Assembly: GCA_030592655.1 (NCBI GenBank)
Contig: JAUVIQ010000202.1
Coordinates: 1 to 5,270, forward strand
Length of the DNA stretch: 5,270 bases
Source: Planctomycetales bacterium
Lineage (GTDB): Bacteria; Planctomycetota; Phycisphaerae; SM23-33
Reading direction: 5' to 3'
Shown here in pieces: positions 1-5,270 of this stretch. The notes beneath the pieces were generated by a model. It saw only the letters and a list, made by a program, of their open reading frames with translations, made no database searches and was not told the origin of the DNA. Both the position numbers and the translations under genes were made by a program. The first letter of the stretch is position 1, and the number at the start of each line of letters is the position of its first letter.

Positions 1-1
1 A

Positions 2-1165
2 ATCAAGTATCAATTGTTCGAGTCAGCCGACGAGTCGGTTCCGGCCAGGGGCTTTCTGGAGCGGATCGGGACGTCCGAAGCGGTGCTCCATCACACTGCC
101 GGCGGGCAGCAGCATGACAGCCAGGTCGAAGCGCCGGATCACTCGGCTGGGCTGGGGCTGATCCTCAAAGCGATAACGGACGCTCGTATCGGCGTTCTGG
201 CGGGCCTGGACGAGATCGAATGTGTCGGGCATCGCGTCGTTCACGGCGGCGAGCAGATACACCACAGCACCCTTATCGACGAGGCGATTATCGCAATAGT
301 GCGGGAAAATGCCGAGTTAGCGCCGCTGCACAACCCGCCGAATCTCGCCGGAATTACCGCTGCGATGTCGGCCTTGCCGAAGATACCCCACGTCGCGGTT
401 TTCGATACCGCCTTCCTTTCCGACCTGCCGGCCCACGCCTTCAGATACGCCTTGCCTAAGGAGTGGTACGGCAAATATCACGTTCGACGCTACGGCTTCC
501 ACGGTACAAGCCATCGATACGTAACGCTGCGGGCGGCTGAACTGCTCGGAACCGACGCCGGGAAGGTCAATCTCATCACCGTTCACCTCGGCAACGGATG
601 CTCCATGACAGCCGTCGCCGGCGGAAGGGCCGTCGATCATTCAATGGGCATGACGCCGCTGGAAGGCCTGGTTATGGGCACGCGATGCGGGGACATTGAC
701 CCGGCGGTGGTATTTTACCTGGCCCGGCGGGCGGGGCTGTCGCTGGAAGAATTGGACCGTATCCTGAACAAGGAGTCAGGCCTGCTGGGCGTATCGGGCG
801 TAAGCAATGACATGCGCGATTGCTTGGCCGCTGCCGACGACGGAAACGCCGACGCCGCGTTAGCGGTGGAAATTTTCGTCTATCGCATCGTCAAGTACAT
901 CGGTGCCTATTTCACCATCCTGCCGGGCTGCGACGCCGTAGTCCTGACCGGCGGCATCGGCGAGAACTCCCTGCCCGTCCGCCGACGGATATGCCAGGGC
1001 CTGCAACGGCTTGGGGCGGTAGCCGACGAAGAACGGAACAATTCAATTGTCGGCGGCAAAACCGGCCCGATAACAACCGACGATTCATCCCTGCCGGTAT
1101 GGGTCATCCCCACCAACGAGGAATTGATGATAGCGCGCGACACACAGGCCGTGGTGGAAAAATAG
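2..1165 (+). CDS. ackA: Acetate kinase, 5'-truncated by the window edge
   Basis: Acetate kinase reversibly transfers phosphate between acetyl phosphate and ADP, giving acetate and ATP; it is cytosolic and usually paired with phosphotransacetylase. The frame is open from base 2, which reads IKYQLFE, the end of the family's NAGSSSxKYQLF phosphate-binding motif, so only about 12-14 residues are missing. The TTG at 14 is internal and not the start. About 387 residues are visible, so the full protein would be near the usual 400. Family motifs appear in order: HRVVHGGE (230-253), PLHNPPNL (323-346), FDTAF, YGFHGTSH (491-514), HLGNG (584-598), GTRCGDIDP (677-703), TGGIGEN (947-967) and TNEE near the C-terminus. 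These carry the known catalytic Arg, His, Asp and Glu positions of the ASKHA fold, so the enzyme looks intact and functional. The stop is TAG at 1163-1165. It converges on the next gene with a 76-bp gap. Whether pta lies upstream cannot be seen. Confidence 0.97.
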   Translation: MKYQLFESADESVPARGFLERIGTSEAVLHHTAGGQQHDSQVEAPDHSAGLGLILKAITDARIGVLAGLDEIECVGHRVVHGGEQIHHSTLIDEAIIAIVRENAELAPLHNPPNLAGITAAMSALPKIPHVAVFDTAFLSDLPAHAFRYALPKEWYGKYHVRRYGFHGTSHRYVTLRAAELLGTDAGKVNLITVHLGNGCSMTAVAGGRAVDHSMGMTPLEGLVMGTRCGDIDPAVVFYLARRAGLSLEELDRILNKESGLLGVSGVSNDMRDCLAAADDGNADAALAVEIFVYRIVKYIGAYFTILPGCDAVVLTGGIGENSLPVRRRICQGLQRLGAVADEERNNSIVGGKTGPITTDDSSLPVWVIPTNEELMIARDTQAVVEK

Positions 1166-1210
1166 GTTAGCATGGGGTTGTTGAAAAAGTCGTAGCACGG
1201 GAATGCCCCG

Positions 1211-1240
1211 AAAAAATAGTATTGTGTCCCTGGAATTACC
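1211..1240 (-). repeat. Possible REP-like GGGACA repeat relic
   Basis: Read on the minus strand, this short stretch between the two convergent genes has AATTCCAGGGACAC followed by AATACTATTTTTT. The GGGACA core with an AT-rich flank resembles the core of the inverted-repeat arms at 3559-3583 and 3704-3728. It also resembles small repeats that I associate with RAYT/Y1-type transposases in planctomycetes and other phyla. That association is from memory and unverified. Only one copy is present here and it has no partner arm, so it may be a relic or chance. Confidence 0.25.
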
Positions 1241-1241
1241 C

Positions 1242-3525
1242 CTATTTCCCCGGCTGTGTGGCCGGGGTCGGCACAAGATCCTTCGGAACGTCGAATACGC
1301 ACATACCACCTTCATAGTTGACACAATAAAGCGTGGCGCCATCCAGGCAGAGCCCCCTCCATCTATTATACCTTTTGGTCTGAGGTGACGGCGTGTGGCT
1401 GAGAACCTTGATGTCGGAAGGGTCCGTCACGTCATAGACCACGATACCCATTTGGTCTAGCCAGGCGTAAGCCCGGTTGCCACGAACGATGAGTCTCGCA
1501 TCGTATTGGGCTCGGGCGGGGGCTTTGCCGAGTGTCTTGCCTGTTCGGAGATTCCGAACAATCAGCAGACCGTGATCAAGGCAGTAGAATCGCCCGTTCG
1601 AGCCTTTGGCGGTTCCGTTCGGCCGGACTCGCTGTCCTTTTGCTATCGGGAAACTCCGCTTTGTGGAAATCCTGTTACCGGACCAGTCCGCCGTAGTGAA
1701 AAATCCATCCTCGCCGGTGAAGGAGAAATCCCGAAGCTCCTTAAAGCTGCGGGTATCGAGCAGTCGAGGCGCACCACCGCCGGATATGTCGTATAGTACG
1801 ACTCTCTTATAATTGCCCAGGATAAGCCTGTCGCCATCAGCCAGGAAATGTCCACCCCAACGGATCTCCATGTGGGATGAGATGCGCTTAATATTGCCCT
1901 GCCGGTCGTATCGGTACACGTGAAACCCCCCCCGCGTGCGTTGAAAGGAACATCCTGCCTTTCCGCACGAGCAGTTGTCCAACTCCCTGGCACTCACCTC
2001 GGAGGTCATAGTGTCCGATGATTTCCGGAGCACGGCGATTGGAGATGTCGAATACCTCCAGTGCGCAGCGTGTGCCGACAAAGGCCAGCTCACCGTCGAT
2101 GGCGACGTGCTCAGCTGTCCAGGCAATAGTCGCGCGTGCGACGATCCTTAACGGGTTGTACGGCCTTGACAGCGTCGATTTCTTCGGCAGGTTTTTCCCC
2201 TCCTTGGCCAGCCATTGCCCCCACGCTGCTTTGTCGTCGAAGTGTCTCCCAGCCAGATTCCGTAGCACCCAGGGCACATTCAGGGCTTCGTTAGGAACGA
2301 TGGCCTTGATGTTATTGTCATAGAGTTTCAACAGCCCAGGTATCGCCCGCGTGTCTCCTAGATATACCAGAGAAAGAAATGTCCGGGCTTTCAAATCGTC
2401 CAGCACATCGCCAGACTGGTTATGTTTCAAAGCCGTCAGAAGTATTTGATATCGGTCCTTGTCCTTATTTTCATCCCACCATTTGCTCCATGCCCTGATT
2501 GCCTTTTGCCGCCGCGCGGCGGTTTCTTTGTCATCGCCATCGCGACCGGCACTGTAACCAAAATCACGGCAAGTCAGCATAGTCAGCGATTTGTGAGCCG
2601 TGCTGCGTACATAACGCGTTCTGTGGGACAAGGCCTCAATCAACAGAGGGACAGACTGCTTCAATGGGAATTCCCTCAGCCAGCGACCGGCATAGAAACC
2701 GGCATACTTTCCCTTGCCCTCACGAAGTAACCGTGTCCAGATTCGGATTGCCCGCTCATCGCGATTCGCCGAGAGCGCTATTGCCACATGCTCGGCGATT
2801 TGCTCGTCCCTCGAGTTCGCCATCGCCGCCAGGGCGTCTATTGCGTCCTTTCCGCCGAGAATTCCCAGGGCCTTAATCGCCCGACGCCGTACATCATCAG
2901 AAGGGTCCTTCAACAAGGCCGCTATTGCCTTTGTAACCCGGCGGTTTCCCGACCGTCCCAGCAAGGTTACCGCCACATAACGGGCTACGGCACTGTCGGA
3001 CTTCAATTGCTCCAGCAGGACTGGAATTGCAGAATCACCAAGGATGCCGAAGGTAGATATGAAATGCGCGGGATACCGAAGTTCCATGCCGCCCTCTATG
3101 ACGTTTTCGGTCTGGCCGCCGCGTCTGTATTTGGGAAACTGTTTAGCGAGTTCGGCTGCAAGGATGGCGTATCCGGCCTTCACCCGCGAGGGTAGAACGA
3201 CCGACAAGGCCACCTTGCGAACCTCCCCATCTTCGTGGATAAGGCAGGCAGCTACAGCCGCCTTGAAATCCACTCGCATGATCCCCACCCCCGCTCGCAA
3301 TGCCCTGATGCGCTCCGACGGATCGGATGCCTGCAAAGACCTGACCAGTTCATCAATCTCACTGGAAGGTCGAAGACTTCTGAATGCCCCGGTATTACTT
3401 GGCTGTGTCGCGGCTCGAAGAGCAGCGGTCGTGCCCGGCTGGTCAGAAGACGCTTCTGCCCGACACACACACCAAACACCGGCGGACACAATCATAATAG
3501 CCAGTTTTAACGGAAACCGGTTCAT
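1242..3525 (-). CDS. Secreted HEAT-repeat and LVIVD-type beta-propeller protein, apparent frameshift
   Basis: Two overlapping minus-strand frames (3525-1888 and 2126-1242) read as one gene of about 760 residues once a single G is removed from the G8 run at 1926-1933. The ATG at 3525 follows AAGGGA with a 6-nt gap. Residues 1-26 form a signal peptide (basic start, hydrophobic LAIMIVSAGVWCV, then CRAEA), so export is expected. Residues 55-310 hold HEAT-like helical repeats, for example VARYVAVTLLGRSG, DVRRRAIKALGILG and QIAEHVAIALS. Tryptophan-rich WSKWWDENKDK (346-356) and WGQWLAKEGKNLP (435-447) follow, a style I associate with secreted planctomycete HEAT proteins. From about 465 to the end there are about seven blade-like repeats (ALEVFDISNRRAPEIIGHY, VVLYDISGGGAPRLL, GIVVYDVTDPSDIKVLSH, GMCVFDVP), close to LVIVD repeats. 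The break falls in blade 2; unrepaired, translation stops at residue 545. It may be a sequencing indel, a true pseudogene or a slippery site. A scaffold or binding role is inferred; no catalytic motif is seen. Confidence 0.8.
1248..1267. other. GC-rich hairpin at the convergent gene ends
   Basis: A perfect 7-bp inverted repeat (CCCCGGC, 6-nt loop, GCCGGGG) lies in the last codons of the minus-strand HEAT/propeller gene and about 80 nt past the ackA stop. It could slow polymerase from either side, but neither strand has a T-run right after the stem, so it is not a canonical intrinsic terminator. It may simply reflect the codons for the Pro/Ala/Thr/Gln-rich tail. Confidence 0.25.
1926..1933 (-). 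other. G8 homopolymer at the frameshift point
   Basis: Eight G in a row on the coding strand sit exactly where the reading frame of the HEAT/propeller gene changes. With eight G the protein reads HAGG then VSRVPIR and stops at 1888. With seven G it reads HAGG then FHVYRYDRQGNIKR and continues for 227 residues of propeller. The downstream reading has clear blade repeats, so seven (or ten) G is the productive length. Confidence 0.8.
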
Positions 3526-3706
3526 CTAAGGTCCCTTATGCACACAGGGAATTCGGGGGTTAAGGGGACAGACGTATTAACTCTCGCTATTTTGCTGTAG
3601 GTGTTCATTTTTTCTGAACAGGCATTGGCTTTTATATGTCCGTTTTTCCACCAATCCAGCAAAGACGATCTTATTGCTATCAAACACACCAGGAAAAGTC
3701 AACGAG
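3526..3706. other. Gene-free gap mostly filled by the inverted-repeat element
   Basis: This 181-bp gap separates two minus-strand genes. Bases 3559-3706 belong to the inverted-repeat element. Bases 3526-3558 hold only the ribosome-binding site of the HEAT gene and a GAATTCGGGG flank. A matching CGAATT lies at 3739-3744 on the other side in inverted orientation, but at a different distance from its arm (10 nt versus 3 nt). I see no convincing promoter for the HEAT gene. The best minus-strand candidate, TTGACT at 3702-3697 with TAGCAA 17 nt later, is weak. Confidence 0.5.
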
Positions 3707-3728
3707 TTAATACGCCTGTCCCCTTAAC
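3559..3728. repeat. 170-bp inverted-repeat element (MITE- or REP-like)
   Basis: Two 25-bp arms, 3559-3583 and 3704-3728, are inverted copies with a single mismatch (A against G at arm position 14). Each arm reads GTTAAGGGGACAG, then A or G, then CGTATTAACTC. The 120-nt interior (3584-3703) has no reading frame. It is AT-rich and carries a 6-bp hairpin TGTTCA/TGAACA with a T6C loop (3602-3620) and a 7-bp pair TTTGCTG/CAGCAAA (3591-3597 with 3657-3663). Each arm also has its own short inverted repeat, GTTAA...TTAAC, of the sort single-strand (Y1) transposases recognise. No clear target duplication is seen. It looks like a non-autonomous element or a paired REP palindrome; transposase assignment is inference. 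In RNA from the minus strand the arms could pair into a long stem between the antitoxin and the HEAT gene. Confidence 0.75.
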
Positions 3729-4036
3729 TCCTTCTTTTCGAATTGCGTAAGGCGGATGTCGTTACCTGGTAAGTGGGCAACCAATTCAAGTTTTCCGCCC
3801 AATGCCTCGACGATCCGTCGGAGCGTGCTGATCTGCATGTCGTTGCGGGACTCCAGTTTCGACAGGCTTGGCTGCTTGATTTCCAGGGATTCAGCCAACT
3901 CGTCCTGTGTCAGGCCGGCTTGCTTGCGAATCTCCGCGAGGAGCATCTCGGCCATCATTTCCTTTGCACGTGCCTTGGCGCGTGCAAGCCGCTGCGGCTT
4001 CATCTTCGCTTCAAGTTTTCTGAAGTTACGTGCCAT
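3707..4036 (-). CDS. XRE-family HTH antitoxin (HigA-like), solitary
   Basis: A 109-residue DNA-binding protein of the XRE/Cro family, matching the antitoxin that follows Gp49/HigB-type RelE toxins. In intact systems it neutralises the toxin and represses its own operon. Residues 1-30 are a basic, Ala/Lys/Arg-rich helical extension. Residues 33-90 are the HTH domain, with LAEIRKQAGLTQDELAESL and the recognition segment IKQPSLSKLESR, followed by STLRRIVEALGGKLELVAHLP, typical of this subfamily. The start is set by a TGATG overlap with the upstream toxin remnant, with GAGG ten nt before the ATG. Relatives I recall end near the QFEKK stretch; here LRGQAY and the TAA stop lie inside the right arm of the inverted-repeat element, so the native tail has probably been replaced. 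The helix-turn-helix is intact, so repression of its own promoter is plausible, but no functional toxin remains beside it. Confidence 0.9.
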   Translation of the reverse strand: MARNFRKLEAKMKPQRLARAKARAKEMMAEMLLAEIRKQAGLTQDELAESLEIKQPSLSKLESRNDMQISTLRRIVEALGGKLELVAHLPGNDIRLTQFEKKELRGQAY

Positions 4037-4110
4037 CAGATTAAACCCTCATCTTCGGCCAGCGTGTTCCACCACCGGCCAAACTCATCCGTGAATTCTA
4101 CTTCCCACAT
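4036..4110 (-). pseudogene. RelE/HigB-type toxin remnant, 24 codons
   Basis: This tiny frame starts ATG at 4110 and reads MWEVEFTDEFGRWWNTLAED, then EGLI and a stop. The first 20 or so residues match the usual start of Gp49/HigB-like RelE-superfamily toxins (MWEVEYTDEFxxWW...), mRNA-cleaving ribosome-associated nucleases of about 110-120 residues. The last four, EGLI, resemble the usual C-terminal end of the same family. The middle 90 or so residues, including all catalytic positions, are missing, so it cannot be active. The stop overlaps the antitoxin start as TGATG, the arrangement of an intact operon, so the frame may now serve as a short leader that couples translation to the antitoxin. 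The family match is from memory of consensus and should be tested by a search. Confidence 0.75.
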
Positions 4111-4114
4111 ATCA

Positions 4115-4144
4115 ATAATATAGCCTATCGGCTATATTTGTCAA
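4115..4144 (-). promoter_or_regulatory. Sigma70-type promoter of the antitoxin remnant operon
   Basis: Reading the minus strand, a perfect -35 box TTGACA (4144-4139) is followed by TATATT (4122-4117, 16-nt spacer) or TATTAT (4120-4115, 18-nt spacer). Transcription would begin close to the toxin-remnant ATG at 4110, so the message may be leaderless; no Shine-Dalgarno sequence precedes that ATG. The start site is predicted, not measured. Confidence 0.7.
4117..4138. promoter_or_regulatory. Palindromic operator inside the promoter spacer
   Basis: A perfect 9-bp inverted repeat, AATATAGCC and GGCTATATT with a TATC spacer, fills the gap between the -35 and -10 boxes. XRE antitoxins bind palindromes of this kind as dimers, so this is the likely site where the downstream protein represses its own operon. 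It is the only strong palindrome in the divergent region. Confidence 0.7.
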
Positions 4145-4308
4145 GTACTTAAAGCAGTTAAATGGAACAACCCCAGCGTTCCGGTTTTTACCGTGTTAAG
4201 TTTTTACGGCTTGACTATTGCAGGCAGCTCATTCGGATAGTATCATCGGCCCCTCGTAAGGGGTGGGATGTCCCTCGGTACCGGCGGGATGATAATGAGG
4301 AACAGTTG
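4145..4308. promoter_or_regulatory. Divergent upstream region of the binding-protein gene
   Basis: This 164-bp stretch precedes the plus-strand binding protein. It has an 8-bp direct repeat GTTTTTAC at 4184-4191 and 4200-4207 (16-bp period), which could be regulator half-sites. A TTGACT at 4211-4216 may act as a -35 box, but the following GATAGT is 19 nt away and weak. A small hairpin CCCCT-CGTA-AGGGG lies at 4250-4263 in the likely leader, followed by the 8-bp palindrome CGGTACCG (4276-4283). GAGG at 4297-4300 is the ribosome-binding site, eight nt before the ATG. No tRNA or riboswitch is recognised. Confidence 0.35.
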
Positions 4309-5270
4309 ATGAAAGTAGTTGTCTGGTTGCTGACGGGGCTGATACTGGTTGGGATGGTATATGCCTTCTCCACCTGCCGGAGCGAGGATTCCGGAGGACG
4401 GACCGTGCTGGTGCTGTTCGATTCGAACGACCCGGACTACAACAGGATGAACCGCGAGCGGATAGCCATTTTCGAGGCGGAAAATCCCGACATCAAGGTG
4501 AAATTGGTTACCGGCGACCCCGGAAAATACCTGACAATGGTTACCGGAAATGTCGCGCCCGACGTTGCCTATGCAGCCTATCAATCCCTGGCTTATTACG
4601 CCAAACGCAAGGCTATACGGTCGCTTGAAACATTCGTCGAAGAGGACAAGGAATTCAACCTGGAGGATTTTTTCCCCGCTGCGGTTAAGAGCATGCGGTA
4701 TCGAGGCGAGCTTTACGGCCTGCCGGACAGCGGCTCGCCCGTGGCGTTGATCTACAACAAGGCGATGTTCGACAGCTACAACGCCGAGGTTCCTCCCGAC
4801 CAGCGTCTGACGTATCCCAGCGGCGACTGGACGTGGGAGGATTTTCGTCACGCCGCCAGGGAGTTGACCCGCGATACCGACGGCGACGGACGAACCGACG
4901 AATACGGCTGTTCCATAGGTCTCAGTTATAACCGCTTCCCAATCTACGTCTGGCAGAACGGTGGAGAAGTCATCAACGCCGACAAGACGCGCTGCCTGAT
5001 GGACTCCAAAGCGGCGATTGAGGCGATTCGCTGGATTTATGAGATACTGTGGGTGGACAAGTCTTCCCCGAGGTCCGGCACGCAGATCGAGGGCGCCAGC
5101 GAGCAGAACACCGGCGATTACTTCAAGGAAGAGCGTCTGGCAATGCTGATGAGCACCCGATGGGCCTATCTGAGTTTCTGGGGTAAGACGGATTTCGAGT
5201 GGGACGTCGCCCCGCTTCCCCGTGGCCCGGTCAGGAATACGACCATATTCATCGGTGGTGGGTGGCTGAT
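4309..5270 (+). CDS. ABC-transporter family 1 extracellular solute-binding protein, 3'-truncated by the window edge
   Basis: The frame is open from ATG 4309 to the window end, giving 320 residues of a protein usually 420-500 long. Residues 1-22 are a signal peptide (MKVVVWLLTGLILVGMVYAF); Cys23 is preceded by FST, a poor lipobox, so either a lipoprotein or a soluble periplasmic protein is possible. The body matches sugar- or glycerol-phosphate-type binding proteins (MalE/UgpB style): FEAENPDIKVKLV (55-67), APDVAY (83-88), YGLPDSGSPVALIYNK (136-151), DWTWEDF (173-179), WQNGGE (215-220), ERLAMLMSTRWA (275-286), DVAPLPRGP (299-307) and GGGWL at the edge. DTDGDGRTDEYG (189-200) has the Asp/Gly spacing of a calcium-binding loop, common in this subfamily. 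It would capture a solute, probably a carbohydrate, and pass it to membrane permeases expected downstream but out of view. Substrate cannot be told from sequence. Confidence 0.92.
   Translation, partial: MKVVVWLLTGLILVGMVYAFSTCRSEDSGGRTVLVLFDSNDPDYNRMNRERIAIFEAENPDIKVKLVTGDPGKYLTMVTGNVAPDVAYAAYQSLAYYAKRKAIRSLETFVEEDKEFNLEDFFPAAVKSMRYRGELYGLPDSGSPVALIYNKAMFDSYNAEVPPDQRLTYPSGDWTWEDFRHAARELTRDTDGDGRTDEYGCSIGLSYNRFPIYVWQNGGEVINADKTRCLMDSKAAIEAIRWIYEILWVDKSSPRSGTQIEGASEQNTGDYFKEERLAMLMSTRWAYLSFWGKTDFEWDVAPLPRGPVRNTTIFIGGGWL

Noticed and set aside
1176..1191. GGTTGTTGAAAAAGTC, similar to the ends of some insertion sequences
   Set aside because: Only about 16 bases match my memory of such ends, no mate inverted repeat or transposase is present, and AT-rich matches of this length are weak evidence.
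1200..1216. CGGG-AATGC-CCCG followed by A6 as an ackA terminator
   Set aside because: The stem is only 4 bp and the tail on the plus strand is A-rich, not T-rich; on the minus strand the T-run precedes the stem.
1888..2126. Two separate overlapping minus-strand genes rather than one frameshifted gene
   Set aside because: The upstream part of the shorter frame (before about 1926) is low-quality shadow sequence without blade repeats, while repairing one base in the G8 run gives a continuous propeller.
2788..3529. Plus-strand open frames of 135 and 161 codons
   Set aside because: They are antisense to the HEAT-repeat coding region, share its codon periodicity and show no domain of their own.
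4243..4851. A 202-codon open frame on the minus strand
   Set aside because: It lies antisense to the well-supported binding-protein gene, its translation shows no recognisable domain, and the plus-strand frame has clear family motifs.
1..5270. CRISPR array, tRNA, rRNA or complete transposase gene
   Set aside because: No regularly spaced repeats, cloverleaf-like segments or conserved rRNA stretches were seen, and no frame encodes a transposase or integrase.

Overview
The window carries four protein genes and one gene remnant on about 5.3 kb of moderately GC-rich bacterial DNA. The style suggests a planctomycete-like bacterium, possibly Phycisphaerae: a secreted HEAT-repeat protein fused to an LVIVD-type propeller, 'ATQP' linker motifs, a divergent sugar-type solute-binding protein, and GGGACA-type small repeats. 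This placement is a judgement from protein style, not a proven assignment.

Layout. (1) Bases 2-1165, plus strand: acetate kinase, missing only its first dozen or so residues off the left edge. (2) Bases 1242-3525, minus strand, convergent with ackA: one long secreted protein of about 760 residues, with a signal peptide, HEAT repeats and a probable seven-bladed propeller. It is broken in this sequence by one extra base in a run of eight G (coding strand, 1926-1933). (3) Bases 3559-3728: a 170-bp element bounded by 25-bp inverted repeats (24/25 identical) that resembles a small non-autonomous mobile element or REP-type palindrome. (4) Bases 3707-4110, minus strand: what is left of a HigB/RelE-type toxin-antitoxin operon. 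The XRE-type antitoxin is nearly complete, but its last six codons and stop lie in the arm of the inverted-repeat element. The toxin has shrunk to 24 codons, joining its start directly to what looks like its last residues. A strong promoter with a perfect palindromic operator precedes it. (5) Bases 4309 to the right edge, plus strand, divergent: an ABC-transporter family 1 solute-binding protein, cut by the window end after 320 codons.

The genes do not form one pathway. Acetate kinase (ATP from acetyl phosphate in fermentation) and the sugar-type binding protein fit a saccharolytic lifestyle. The middle section is accessory DNA: a solitary antitoxin with a collapsed toxin next to a palindromic repeat. 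The most interesting points are the in-frame collapse of the toxin with its TGATG coupling kept, the repeat arm that supplies the antitoxin's C-terminus, and the homopolymer frameshift in the HEAT/propeller gene. No rRNA, tRNA, CRISPR array or full transposase gene is visible.
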